In this document: positions 26,944-36,006 of the stretch, in pieces | Layout: each line of letters opens with the position of its first letter | Numbering within the stretch: the first letter of the stretch is position 1 | DNA from: Haloarculaceae archaeon H-GB1-1 | GTDB lineage: Archaea; Halobacteriota; Halobacteria; Halobacteriales; Haloarculaceae | Assembly (NCBI GenBank): GCA_029688825.1 | Contig: JARUKX010000004.1 | Span: 62,001-126,000, forward strand | DNA: 64,000 bases | Direction of reading: 5' to 3' | Notes under the pieces: generated by a model | The model's database searches: none | What the model saw: only the letters and a program-made list of their open reading frames with translations | What the model was told of the DNA's origin: nothing | Position numbers and translations under genes: made by a program

Positions 26944-29838
26944 ATGACACGCACGTCCAAACTCCGTAGCCTGTTCCTGTCGACGCTACTGGTGCTGTCA
27001 GTGTTCGCAGGGACGGTCGCGTTCGCGGGTACGGCTGCTGCCGCCAATCAGCCAACCATCGTGAGTGCGACGGAGTACTCCCCGAACGGCAACATCGAAG
27101 TAGCGTTCAACAGATCGATCCAGAAGGAGAACGGAATCTCGACCTTCACCGGTGCTGACATCACCGTCTACATCGACGACCAGCAGTACACCGGTGGTGA
27201 CATCAGCTTCGCCGGCCTCGACGACGATGGTAGCGACGGTGACATCGTCTTCCGCGTCACGCCGGCCGGAGACCTGACGCCGAATCAGAACGTCACCGTC
27301 GACATCGAGCCCGACGTGGAAGCAGCCAGCGGCCCCGACACGACGCTCGACGTCAACGAATCCGTCGACGTGACCTCCACGGACATCGAGGAGGACGCCA
27401 GCTCCGCTGACTCCTACGACAGTCGCTCGCAGGCGCTGACGGTCTACGAGGGCGAGAAGATCGCGCTGTGGGCCAACGAAGGCGGAAACGACGACGAGGA
27501 GGTCACCGTCAAGCGCGTCGACGGCACGACGCAGCTCCAAACGTCGACCGGCGCGAACAGCCGCGTGGTCGCCTACAACACCAGCGGCCTGACCACGGGC
27601 GGCACCTACTCGGTGACCTACCAGAGTAGCGACGGCAACGCGAGCCAGCGGCGGTTCTTCAACGTCAGTGACCTCCAGCTAGAGGCGTCCGTCGACGACA
27701 AGAACCTCACGGACACGGACGACCTGGAGGTCGACGTCTCCGCCATCCGTTCGGGTGAGGTGACGGCGACGGTGTACGACGCCGACGACGACGAGGTCGA
27801 CGCGCAGGTCGCCACCCTCGACGGTGCCCCGCCGTCCGCGACGATCAACATGGGGACCCTCGACAGCGAGGACGGTCCCTACAGGGTCCAGGTCGTCGAT
27901 AACGCCACCGGGAACTCCCTGAACGTGACCGACATCAGGGTCTCGGAATCCGCGGAAGGCGCGGCAAGCCTGCAGTCCAGCATCGTCACCGACCACGCCG
28001 GAGACGTCGTCCAAATACCGGTCTCGGTCTCCAACACCGACGAGGCTACTGTCGTCGTCGGGAGCGCCACCGAGGACAACTACGTCGCAAACCTCTCGGT
28101 GCGAGACGGTGACGACGACGGCGAAGTCGTCGTGCTGTTCAACACGTTCACCGCTGGGACCGGAACCAGCGGTAGTGCCAGCGGCGTCTTCAGCGTCGAG
28201 GACAGCGACGACAAGCTCATCGAGAGCCACGAGAACGAGTCCGCCGGGCTGTTCGACATCGCCCGCGCGAACGAGAGCACGCTGGACCCCTCCGATTACA
28301 ACGTCGAAGTCTACGCCGGTGACAACGCCGACCCCGACGCGGTCACCGCGGACAGCGCCGACGACATCGGCACCGTCTCGCTCCTCGAACCGTCCGTCGA
28401 CGAGACCACCCTCCACGTCCTGCCGAACGGGCGTGAGGGTGACGTCGACGATCTCGAATCCCTCCAGGAGAACCTCGAGAACGACAACATCACGCAGGCG
28501 ACGCGGGTCGCGAACAAGGACATCGTCGTGGCCGAAGTGCAGGCCTCCGGCCTCGAAGGCGTCTTCGAGAACGAACTCGACGGCGGCGCAGACAACTACA
28601 CGGACGCACTGCAGAACCAGAACCAGGAGATCACCCCCGCTGGAGACCTCTGGTTCAACGTGACGCAGACGAACCCGGCGGCCAACCAAAACGAACTGGA
28701 GCTGTCGGTCAACACGACTACCACCTCGGTCATCGAAGACCCGAACAACGACACCTACTACGTCCTCTACGACACCGGTCCTGCCGAAGGTGAGCGGCCG
28801 GCCGACACGTCGGCGCACCAGGCCACTGGTGGTGACGTCAGTCCGTCCGACGGCGATCGCTTCAACTACACCTTCACCGTCAACGACGAGATCTACGACG
28901 GCGAGGACGACAGCGACGACCTGGCGTACGACCGCATCACCCACCAGGACGTCGACGGCGACCTCGACACCAACCAGGACGGCGAGATCACCCTCCGCGC
29001 CCAGGCCAACGAGTCGGTTTCGGGCACGACCAACATCGCCCCCGGATCCGAGGTGAACGTCCGCGTCCAGTCCAGCGACGAAGCAGACCCGTTCCTCGAG
29101 CCCCTGACGGCCATCGTCCAGCCGGACGGTTCATACACGGCGACTGGCGACTTCAGTGGGACGACCGCTGGAACGAATTTCACCGTGCGTGCGCAACGCG
29201 CGAGCGACAGCACAGATATCTCCGACGAGATCGACGGGCAGATCACCGCAGCCCCGACGGCGTCGGTCACCTTCGACGACCAGGAATCGGACGGGGACAC
29301 GGTGACGGTCCCGTCCGTCACCCTCTCCGACGGCGGCTTCGTCGCCATCCACGAGAACAACGCCAGCGGCGACGTCATCGGTTCCAGCGACTACCTCGAA
29401 GCGGGCACTCACTCCGACGTGAGTATCACGCTCGACTCCACGCTCTCCGAGGACACCACGCTGGTCGCGATGCCGCACCAGGACACCGACGGTGACCAGA
29501 CGTACGACTTCCCGGACGACGACGGTCCGTACACGTCGAACGGCACCGCGGTGACCGACTCGGCATCCATCACCCTCGTGACGGACCAAGCGACGACGAC
29601 GGCGGCGGAAGACGGAGAGACCACGACGACCACCGAGGAGACCACGACGACCACCGAGGAGACCACGACGACCACCGAAGCTGAGAGCCCGACCACTACC
29701 GAAGCGGCCGGCGAGACCGAGACCACGCTGGTCGAGGGGACCGGAACCACCACTGGTGCCGGTCCCGGCTTCGGCGTCGCCGTCTCGCTGGTCGCACTCC
29801 TCGCTGCCGCGCTGCTCGTGCTCCGTCGCGAGAACTAA
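26944..29838 (+). CDS. csg: S-layer-type surface glycoprotein with PGF-CTERM anchor, copy 1
   Basis: A 964-residue cell-surface protein. Signal peptide KLRSLFLSTLLVLSVFAGTVAFAG-type, cleaved near TAAAANQP. The large extracellular body is very acidic with many N-x-S/T sites (for example NVS, NAS, NLT, NVT) suited to N-glycosylation. A Thr-rich segment of three ETTTTTE repeats precedes GPGFGVAVSLVALLAAALLVL and RREN, the PGF-CTERM sorting signal processed by archaeosortase A in haloarchaea. It should form or join the S-layer. The ATG at 26944 starts at the signal peptide; an upstream in-frame ATG lies within the structured leader. The second copy follows directly. Confidence 0.93.
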   Translation: MTRTSKLRSLFLSTLLVLSVFAGTVAFAGTAAAANQPTIVSATEYSPNGNIEVAFNRSIQKENGISTFTGADITVYIDDQQYTGGDISFAGLDDDGSDGDIVFRVTPAGDLTPNQNVTVDIEPDVEAASGPDTTLDVNESVDVTSTDIEEDASSADSYDSRSQALTVYEGEKIALWANEGGNDDEEVTVKRVDGTTQLQTSTGANSRVVAYNTSGLTTGGTYSVTYQSSDGNASQRRFFNVSDLQLEASVDDKNLTDTDDLEVDVSAIRSGEVTATVYDADDDEVDAQVATLDGAPPSATINMGTLDSEDGPYRVQVVDNATGNSLNVTDIRVSESAEGAASLQSSIVTDHAGDVVQIPVSVSNTDEATVVVGSATEDNYVANLSVRDGDDDGEVVVLFNTFTAGTGTSGSASGVFSVEDSDDKLIESHENESAGLFDIARANESTLDPSDYNVEVYAGDNADPDAVTADSADDIGTVSLLEPSVDETTLHVLPNGREGDVDDLESLQENLENDNITQATRVANKDIVVAEVQASGLEGVFENELDGGADNYTDALQNQNQEITPAGDLWFNVTQTNPAANQNELELSVNTTTTSVIEDPNNDTYYVLYDTGPAEGERPADTSAHQATGGDVSPSDGDRFNYTFTVNDEIYDGEDDSDDLAYDRITHQDVDGDLDTNQDGEITLRAQANESVSGTTNIAPGSEVNVRVQSSDEADPFLEPLTAIVQPDGSYTATGDFSGTTAGTNFTVRAQRASDSTDISDEIDGQITAAPTASVTFDDQESDGDTVTVPSVTLSDGGFVAIHENNASGDVIGSSDYLEAGTHSDVSITLDSTLSEDTTLVAMPHQDTDGDQTYDFPDDDGPYTSNGTAVTDSASITLVTDQATTTAAEDGETTTTTEETTTTTEETTTTTEAESPTTTEAAGETETTLVEGTGTTTGAGPGFGVAVSLVALLAAALLVLRREN
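29617..29679 (+). repeat. Three 21-bp tandem repeats coding ETTTTTE
   Basis: GAGACCACGACGACCACCGAG is repeated three times (last unit ends GAA). It encodes the Thr-rich stalk next to the PGF-CTERM anchor, a probable O-glycosylation region. Unit length and sequence differ from the 24-bp repeats in the second gene. Confidence 0.85.
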
Positions 29839-29866
29839 CGCATCGACTTCCGAACGGTCCACCACA

Positions 29867-29873
29867 TTTCTTT
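29867..29873 (+). terminator. T-rich terminator candidate after S-layer gene 1
   Basis: TTTCTTT lies 29 nt after the stop codon. Archaeal transcription often ends at such T-stretches, and a matching TTTTCTTTC follows the second copy at 33080-33088. Confidence 0.4.
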
Positions 29874-30011
29874 CGAGATCAGTGCCGTCGAGCGACTGCT
29901 ATCGATCACCGGTTGCGACGACTCGGGTCGCCAGTCTTCGAATCGTCGCTGAAGGATATGGCGAGGCCTGCATCTTACGGCCAGTTAATGTCAACGAGTA
30001 ATTCAGACCAC

Positions 30012-30025
30012 AAAACATTTACCAG
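30012..30025 (+). promoter_or_regulatory. TATA promoter element of S-layer gene 2
   Basis: AAAACATTTACCAG differs from the copy-1 element at two positions, with the same 48-nt distance to the leader stem. It suggests that both genes have their own related promoters. Confidence 0.55.
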
Positions 30026-30059
30026 ACCCACTGGACGGTTCGACTGTACCCCTACCCAT

Positions 30060-30141
30060 GGTTGCAGTAGTGAGTAGCGGTCCCCGATGCCGTCCCCGCA
30101 GTCGATCACCGGCACCGCACACGTCGAAAACTACTGTAGCC
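30060..30141 (+). promoter_or_regulatory. Structured 5' leader of S-layer gene 2
   Basis: A 12-bp stem (30060-30071 with 30130-30141, two G-U) is equivalent to that of copy 1. Inner pairing is possible between GCGG at 30077-30080 and CCGC at 30115-30118, and between TGCCG at 30088-30092 and CGGCA at 30110-30114. The stem begins 106 nt before the ATG. Confidence 0.75.
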
Positions 30142-30165
30142 GCCCAATAAACACGATTACAACCT

Positions 30166-33051
30166 ATGACAGGGACGAAATCCAAACTCCGTAGCCTGTT
30201 CCTGACGACACTGATGGTGCTATCAGTGTTCGCAGGGACGGTTGCATTCGCCGGCACGGCTGCCGCCGCCAATCAGCCGTCCGTGGTGAGTGCAACGGAG
30301 TATTCATCCAACGGCGATATCGAAATTGCATTCGATCGAGGCGTACAGGACGCAACTGACCAAGACCCCAACTTCGACGTCAACGACTTCGACATCTACG
30401 TCGACGATCAGGTTTACACCGGCCCGGCTGAGCTGACGATGCAGGACGGCGACGCGTCCGACGGGAACCTGACCATCCGCGTGAGCGCGACCCAGGACAT
30501 CACGCCGAACCAGAACGTCACGGTCGACATCATCCCGGACGTCGAAGCTGACACTGGTGCCGACACCACGCTCGACGTCAACGAATCTGTCGACGTGACC
30601 TCCCAGGACATCGAGGAGAACGCACCCGCTGCCGACTCCTACGACAGTCGCTCGCAGGCGCTGACCGTCTACGAGGGCGAAGTCATCGCGCTGTGGGCCA
30701 ACGAAGGAGGCAACGCCGACGAGGGCGTCGTCGTCAAGCAGATCGACGGCTCCACCAAGCTCGATTCCTCGACCGGCACGAACAGCAAGGTCGTCGCGTA
30801 CAACACCAGTGGGCTGACCACGGGTGAGAGCTACAGTGTCACGTACACGAGCTCCGACGGCAACGCGAGCCAGCGTCGCTACTTCAACGTCAGCGACCTC
30901 CAGCTGGAGGCCTCCGCAGCCGACACGAACATCTCGGACGACGACGACCTCGAGGTCGACGTCTCTGCCATCCGTTCGGGTAAGGTCACCGCAGTCCTGA
31001 ACGACGGCGACGGTGACGAAGTCGACACGAAGGTCGCCACCCTCGCGGGTGCGCCGCCGTCCGTGACTGTCAACTTCGGCACGCAGAACGCCGACGACGG
31101 TCCGTACACGGTCAACGTCATCGACAACCAGACCGGTAACAACGTCACCACGTCCGAGATCACGGTCTCGGAAGCTGCCTCCGGTAAGGCAGACCTCCGG
31201 TCCAGCATCGTCACGGACCACTCCGGTGACGTCGTGAACATCCCGGTCTCGCTCTCGAACACCGAGAGGGCAACTGTCGTCGTCGGCAGTGCCTCCGAGG
31301 ACAACTACGTCGCCAACCTGTCCGTCAAGGACGGCGACGGTGACGGCGAGGTCGTCGTGCAGTTCAACACCTACACCGCTGGGACCGGCGCCGCTGGCAG
31401 TGCCAGTGGCGTCTTCAGCGTGGAGGACAGCGACGACAAGCTCATCGAGAGCCACGAGAACAAGTCCGCAGGACTGTTCAACCCGGCCACCGCGTCCGAT
31501 GACACGCTGGACGCGTCCGACTACAACCTCGCGGTCTACGCCGGCGACAACGCCGACGCACAGGCCGTGACCTCAGACAGTGCCGACGACGTCGGCACCA
31601 TCTCGCTCCTCGAACCGTCCGTCGACGAGACTACCCTGCACGTCCTGCCGAACGGGCGCAAGGGTGACGTCGGCGACCTCGAGGAACTCAACGAGAACAT
31701 CGACAACGAGAACATCACGCAGTCCGGCGACGTCGCGGCAAAGGACATCATCGTCGCGAAGGTCGATGCCTCCGGTCTCGAAGGCGTCTTCGAGAACGAG
31801 GTCTCCGGTGCCGCCGACAACTACACGGAAGCACTGCAGAACCAGAACCAGGAAACCACTGCAGCCGGTAACCTCTGGTTCAACGTCACGCAGACCAACC
31901 CGGCAGCCAACCAGAACGATCTGGAACTGTCGGTCAACATGACCACCACGTCGGTCATCGAAGACCCGAACAACGACACCTATTACATCCTCTACGACAC
32001 CGGTCCGGCCGAGGGTGAACGCACGGACGACCCGACGACGCACATGGCTGACGGCGGCGACGTCAGCCCGTCCGACGGTGACCAGTTCGACGTCAGCTTC
32101 ACCGTCAACGACGAGATCTACGACGGCGAAGACGACAACGACGACGTCGCGGGTGACGACATCACCTACGAAGACGTCGACGGCGACCTAATGACGAACG
32201 CAGACACCGACAACGACGGTTCCACCGACGAGATCACCGTCCGCGCCGCGAGCGGACAGAACGTCTCGGGTACGACCAACATCGCGCCCGGTTCGGAGGT
32301 CACCGTCCGCGTCCAGTCCAGCGACGACAACAGCCCGTTCCTCAAGCCGCTGACGGCCATCGTCCAGCCGGACGGTACCTACACGGCGACGGGCGACTTC
32401 AGCGACACGACCGCTGGGACGAACTTCACGGTTCAGTCCAAGCGCTCCAGTGACAGCACGCAGGTCAGCGACGAGGTCGACGGGCAGGTGACCTCCGCCC
32501 CGACGGCGTCGGTCACCTTCGACGACCAGGAATCCGACGGTGACTCGGTGACGGTCGCGTCCGTCACCCTCTCCGACGGTGGCTACGTCGCGATCCACGA
32601 GAACAACGCCAGCGGCGACGTCATCGGTGCGAGCGAGTACCTCGAAGCGGGCACTCACTCCGACGTGAGTATCACGCTCGACTCCACGCTCTCCGAGGAC
32701 ACCACGCTGGTCGCGATGCCGCACCAGGACACCGACGGTGACCAGACGTACGACTTCCCGGACGACGACGGTCCGTACACGTCGAACGGCACCGCGGTGA
32801 CCGACTCGGCAGCAATCACCCTCGCGGACATGGGTGAGGAAACGACCACCACCGAAGGTGAGGAAACGACCACCACCGAAGGTGAGGAAACGACCACCAC
32901 CGAGGGCGAGGAAACGACCACCACCGAAGGTGAGACGACCACCGCACCCGGAACCGAGACCACGACGACGACTGGTCCCGGATTCGGCGTGGCCGTCTCG
33001 CTGATCGCCCTCATCGGCGCTGCGCTGCTCGCGCTCCGCCGCGAGAACTAA
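30166..33051 (+). CDS. csg2: S-layer-type surface glycoprotein with PGF-CTERM anchor, copy 2
   Basis: A 961-residue paralogue of the preceding protein, alignable end to end: same signal peptide type, same ANQP start of the mature protein, same acidic body with N-glycosylation sequons. It ends with four GEETTTTE repeats and the anchor GPGFGVAVSLIALIGAALLAL plus RREN. Differences cluster in the N-terminal 100 residues and in scattered positions; one 174-nt block near the C-terminus is identical to copy 1. It is probably an S-layer or associated surface protein, expressed from its own promoter and leader. Whether both are made at once or under different conditions cannot be told. Confidence 0.93.
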   Translation: MTGTKSKLRSLFLTTLMVLSVFAGTVAFAGTAAAANQPSVVSATEYSSNGDIEIAFDRGVQDATDQDPNFDVNDFDIYVDDQVYTGPAELTMQDGDASDGNLTIRVSATQDITPNQNVTVDIIPDVEADTGADTTLDVNESVDVTSQDIEENAPAADSYDSRSQALTVYEGEVIALWANEGGNADEGVVVKQIDGSTKLDSSTGTNSKVVAYNTSGLTTGESYSVTYTSSDGNASQRRYFNVSDLQLEASAADTNISDDDDLEVDVSAIRSGKVTAVLNDGDGDEVDTKVATLAGAPPSVTVNFGTQNADDGPYTVNVIDNQTGNNVTTSEITVSEAASGKADLRSSIVTDHSGDVVNIPVSLSNTERATVVVGSASEDNYVANLSVKDGDGDGEVVVQFNTYTAGTGAAGSASGVFSVEDSDDKLIESHENKSAGLFNPATASDDTLDASDYNLAVYAGDNADAQAVTSDSADDVGTISLLEPSVDETTLHVLPNGRKGDVGDLEELNENIDNENITQSGDVAAKDIIVAKVDASGLEGVFENEVSGAADNYTEALQNQNQETTAAGNLWFNVTQTNPAANQNDLELSVNMTTTSVIEDPNNDTYYILYDTGPAEGERTDDPTTHMADGGDVSPSDGDQFDVSFTVNDEIYDGEDDNDDVAGDDITYEDVDGDLMTNADTDNDGSTDEITVRAASGQNVSGTTNIAPGSEVTVRVQSSDDNSPFLKPLTAIVQPDGTYTATGDFSDTTAGTNFTVQSKRSSDSTQVSDEVDGQVTSAPTASVTFDDQESDGDSVTVASVTLSDGGYVAIHENNASGDVIGASEYLEAGTHSDVSITLDSTLSEDTTLVAMPHQDTDGDQTYDFPDDDGPYTSNGTAVTDSAAITLADMGEETTTTEGEETTTTEGEETTTTEGEETTTTEGETTTAPGTETTTTTGPGFGVAVSLIALIGAALLALRREN
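32833..32928 (+). repeat. Four 24-bp tandem repeats coding GEETTTTE
   Basis: The unit reads GGTGAGGAAACGACCACC followed by ACCGAA. Units are at 32833, 32857, 32881 and 32905, then a truncated fifth unit. Such perfect repeats are prone to copy-number change, which would alter the length of the Thr-rich stalk. Confidence 0.88.
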
Positions 33052-33079
33052 CCGGAACGCTCCGGTCTTCGAACACCGC

Positions 33080-33088
33080 TTTTCTTTC
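33080..33088 (+). terminator. T-rich terminator candidate after S-layer gene 2
   Basis: CTTTTCTTTC lies about 30 nt after the stop, matching the position of the similar element after copy 1. Confidence 0.4.
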
Positions 33089-33160
33089 GGTACTACCTCC
33101 GTGAGCGACTGCTGAACCAACGGCGGCCACGTTTTCACACTCGACGACGTACCTGTCGGT

Positions 33161-33592
33161 ATGTCACAGCAGGAGTCAGTCCGCCAGCGAACGGAGCCAT
33201 CGCCGAGGGGATTGCTGCGTCGTGGCGTCGTGGCGCTCGTCCTCGCCGTCGTCGCGAATCTCGTCGTGACGGCAGTCGGACGCACCGCCGCGATTGCGCC
33301 CGAGTTCCCACCGCTGAGCTACAGGCCGGTCGCGCTGTTCACTGCGCTCGGCGTGGTGGGCGCTGTCGTCGTGTACGCGTTGCTCAGACGGGTCACGGCA
33401 CGGCCGGACCGGAACTTCGCCGTCGTGGCGGCCGTGGTGCTGGTGGTGTCGCTGGTCCCGGACGTGACGTTCGCTCCCACGCTTCCGGGAGCGACGACCG
33501 CTGGGATCGGGGCACTGATGCTGATGCACGTGCTCACCGCGGTCATCTGTGTCGCGGTCCTGACCGACCGCTACGGGGTCGGCGTGTCGTGA
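33161..33592 (+). CDS. DUF6069-like four-helix membrane protein
   Basis: A 143-residue protein with a charged N-terminus and four membrane helices (GVVALVLAVVANLVVTAVG, VALFTALGVVGAVVVYALL, FAVVAAVVLVVSLVPDV and LMLMHVLTAVICVAVL). The arrangement, with PDVTFAPTLPGAT in the third loop, fits what I recall of DUF6069, a family of unknown function. It stands alone after the S-layer genes and is convergent with the creatininase gene. Confidence 0.75.
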   Translation: MSQQESVRQRTEPSPRGLLRRGVVALVLAVVANLVVTAVGRTAAIAPEFPPLSYRPVALFTALGVVGAVVVYALLRRVTARPDRNFAVVAAVVLVVSLVPDVTFAPTLPGATTAGIGALMLMHVLTAVICVAVLTDRYGVGVS

Positions 33593-33630
33593 CGAACCGT
33601 CGGGAGACGACGCTCGAGCGTCCAGAGCCG

Positions 33631-34368
33631 TTACTTGTGCGCCGGGCGGGAGACGTCGCGGTCGGCGAGCGCGTCGAGCAACTCCGCGAGCGACTCCGCC
33701 GCGAGGTCGAGCAGTTCGGCCCCGAGGTCGGCGTCACCCTCGCTCGGGTCGCCGACGACGCCGTTCTCCGTGAACTCCGCCGAGTCGAACGCGAGGTTCG
33801 CACGGCCCTGCCAGTCGCCCCAGCGGTCGCTCGCGCCCTCGACGGCCTCCTCGATGCGGTCCTCGCGGATCAGGTCGGGGTTGGCGTGGCGGACGAGCGC
33901 GGTCTCCAGGGGCCCACCGTGGCCCATGTCGGAGGTGTGCTCGCCGACCTCGTCGAACCACGTGAACGGAACCGCGTACGCGTCGTCCCGGCGAACGATC
34001 TTGCCTGCGACCTCGCCGAGGGCGCTGATGTTTCCGCCGTGGCCGTTGACGAGGACGACGCGGTCGAAGCCGTGATGGGCGAGGCTGGCGACGACCTCGC
34101 GGACGTACGACCGGAAGGTGTCTTCGCCGACCCAGAGCGTCCCCGTGAACTGTCGGTGTTCCTCGGCGACGCCGACGGGAATCGCGGGCGTGACCACGAC
34201 GTCACCGTCGTAGCGGTCCGCACCGGCCTCGGCGACCGTCTCGGCGTTGAGCGTGTCCGTCCCCAGCGGCGCGTGAGGACCGTGCTGTTCGGTGCTGCCG
34301 ACCGGAACCATCGCGAGGTCGGTATCGACCGCATCGACGTCAGTCCAGGTGGAGTCACTGAGCTGCAT
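33631..34368 (-). CDS. Creatininase-family amidohydrolase
   Basis: A 245-residue metal-dependent hydrolase. Metal-binding motifs are STEQHGPHAPLGTDT near the N-terminus and NGHGGN in the middle; an acidic ligand sits in the ETALVRHANPDL region. Family members include creatininase, FAPy deformylase (ArfB) and MftE peptidase; the true substrate is uncertain. The start MQLSDSTWTDVDAVDTD at 34368 is where homology begins. It diverges from the next gene across a 109-bp promoter region. Confidence 0.88.
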   Translation of the reverse strand: MQLSDSTWTDVDAVDTDLAMVPVGSTEQHGPHAPLGTDTLNAETVAEAGADRYDGDVVVTPAIPVGVAEEHRQFTGTLWVGEDTFRSYVREVVASLAHHGFDRVVLVNGHGGNISALGEVAGKIVRRDDAYAVPFTWFDEVGEHTSDMGHGGPLETALVRHANPDLIREDRIEEAVEGASDRWGDWQGRANLAFDSAEFTENGVVGDPSEGDADLGAELLDLAAESLAELLDALADRDVSRPAHK

Positions 34369-34477
34369 ACCGCTACTCCCGAATGCCGAAGGATATTCCT
34401 GGCGAAGTCGACCGGTTCGGCCAGCAGCAAACATATATACGCACTCGGTCGAAGTGGCGCATACCACGTGGTGAGAG

Positions 34478-35089
34478 ATGTCGAGTGAGTCTTCGGAGTA
34501 TACGATCGTACTAGCGGAGCCGTCCCTGGACGCACGGACCCCCGACCACCTCGCCGAAGCGCTCCAGCGAGCCCACGAGCGACACCTTCGTGACTGGATC
34601 ATCGAAGCACGCCGACGGGCGTACGAGGAGTTCATCCTCGCGAAGTTCGGGCAGTTGATCAACGAGATCGACAACGGGCTGCGGACGACGAGCGGGGCGT
34701 CGCTGTGGACCGACGAGCGCTACCGGATCGAGACGACGGCACAGACGCCGGACCGACCCACCGTACGGTACTGCTCGTCCGAGGAGTACCACCTCACGGA
34801 GGCCGACGTCGAGGCGCTGCAACCGACGGTGCGGTCCGAGCTGTCGGAGCTGCTGGAGTCGGAGATCCACGAGGCAGTCAACGGAACGCTCATGCTGTAC
34901 AGCCAGGCGGTCGCGACCTACTCGACGCGGCAGTTGCTCCAGTACGTCAACACCCACAACGAACTGTACGGGGTGTCCTCCGAGGACGAAGCGGAGGAAT
35001 CTCAACCGGAGACGGCTGCGGTCAGGACGTTCGAACTCGGCGATTCGAACGTGACCTTCGAGGTCCAGACGGAAGCGTCCGATTTCTAG
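34478..35089 (+). CDS. Conserved haloarchaeal protein, unknown function
   Basis: A 203-residue acidic protein rich in predicted helices (LAEALQRAHERHLRDWIIEARRRAYEEF-type coiled-coil character), with a middle beta segment WTDERYRIETTAQTPDRPTVRYC. No membrane helix and no metal motif. A TATA-like ATATATACG near 34433 sits upstream. The stop shares CTAG with the convergent ferredoxin gene. I do not recognise the family. Confidence 0.6.
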   Translation: MSSESSEYTIVLAEPSLDARTPDHLAEALQRAHERHLRDWIIEARRRAYEEFILAKFGQLINEIDNGLRTTSGASLWTDERYRIETTAQTPDRPTVRYCSSEEYHLTEADVEALQPTVRSELSELLESEIHEAVNGTLMLYSQAVATYSTRQLLQYVNTHNELYGVSSEDEAEESQPETAAVRTFELGDSNVTFEVQTEASDF

Positions 35090-35625
35090 TGATACCGCTT
35101 CTCGGTCGTCGTTTCGAGGGCACGTTCGTAGGCTTCCCTGACCTCGTGGAGGTTGTCGAAGTACGCCATCGCGCCACGCATGTCTTCGAGGTGGTCTTCG
35201 CTAACGGTCACGCCGTCGATTGCTTTCAGTTCCTTGCGCGCCTGTTCGAATTCGATGAGGTCGGAGTCGACCGACGTCTCGGTCTGCCAGAGGTTGGGGA
35301 AGGCCGCGCCGAGGACGCTCTTGCCGACCCGTACAGAGCAGTCGCTGGCGGGCCTGCTGATACACAGGAGAACGAATCCGTCCTCCCGTTGAGCGTCGTT
35401 GAGCGCCGCGGGATCGGTGGTGTACTCGATCTCGCCCTCCAGTAACAGCCCGGTGCAACTGACACATCTGCCTTCGCGGCAGCCATAGCGGAGGTCGATG
35501 TCCGTCGGGTCAGTCGCCGAGAGGATGGTCTCGTCGGCAGCCACCTCCAGTACGTCGCTACTTCCGTCCTCGCGGACCAGTTCGACGGTGAACTGGCCGT
35601 CGTCATCGACGTCGGCATCGCTCAT
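35086..35625 (-). CDS. 2Fe-2S ferredoxin with C-terminal extension
   Basis: A 179-residue protein. A plant-type ferredoxin domain fills the first ~95 residues, with the cluster motif CREGRCVSC and the fourth Cys in LLCISRP. An extra ~80-residue helical C-terminal domain (ELKAIDGVTVSEDHLEDMRGAMAYF) is not part of classical ferredoxin and may dock to a partner. It would carry single electrons in the cytoplasm. The ATG at 35625 (MSDADVDDDG) gives the standard acidic haloarchaeal N-terminus; an upstream ATG at 35649 is possible. Confidence 0.85.
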   Translation of the reverse strand: MSDADVDDDGQFTVELVREDGSSDVLEVAADETILSATDPTDIDLRYGCREGRCVSCTGLLLEGEIEYTTDPAALNDAQREDGFVLLCISRPASDCSVRVGKSVLGAAFPNLWQTETSVDSDLIEFEQARKELKAIDGVTVSEDHLEDMRGAMAYFDNLHEVREAYERALETTTEKRYH

Positions 35626-35669
35626 GGAGACCGATACCGTCGCCAGCAAGAAATACTGCGCGTCTCAGC

Positions 35670-35834
35670 CTACAGGCTCAGCAGGGCGTCACAGTCCGGG
35701 CAGACCGTCGCGACCGCTTTGCCGTGTTCTTCCTCGCCGCTCTTCATCTCCACTGCCTGGTCGTAGCCGCGCAGTTCGATGAGTTCGGTCTCGACGTACT
35801 CCAGGGTCGCCTCACAGCTTGGACAGGATGCCAT
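35670..35834 (-). CDS. Small zinc-finger-like protein
   Basis: A 54-residue protein with CPSC near the N-terminus and CPDC near the C-terminus, a probable four-Cys zinc knuckle. Haloarchaea encode many such micro-proteins of mostly unknown role. A TATA element (TTTTTATAC on this strand, about 35863-35871) lies ~30-40 bp before the ATG, so it has its own promoter. It is upstream of the ferredoxin on the same strand. Confidence 0.75.
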   Translation of the reverse strand: MASCPSCEATLEYVETELIELRGYDQAVEMKSGEEEHGKAVATVCPDCDALLSL

Positions 35835-36006
35835 GTGCGATGCTATGGGCCAGGAATAGTATAAAAATACCGACAATTTAGGTCGAACTAACGAAAGTGA
35901 GGTTGTACTACAGGTACACTTGAACCAATACAATTGTGTATGGGTTCGTGTGGGCCATCGGGCGACGAGCTAAACCTTGAAAAGGCGGAGTCTCGGTGTG
36001 TAGAGC

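Larger units (their letters stand above)
29839..30165 (+). other. Gene-free region between the two S-layer genes
   Basis: This 327-bp interval holds a T-rich terminator-like TTTCTTT at 29867-29873, a TATA element AAAACATTTACCAG at 30012-30025 and the structured leader of the second gene (30060-30141). I see no further gene in it. Confidence 0.7.

Noticed and set aside
29617-32928. CRISPR-like repeats
   Set aside because: The repeats are contiguous coding tandem repeats without spacers; no CRISPR array was seen in the window.
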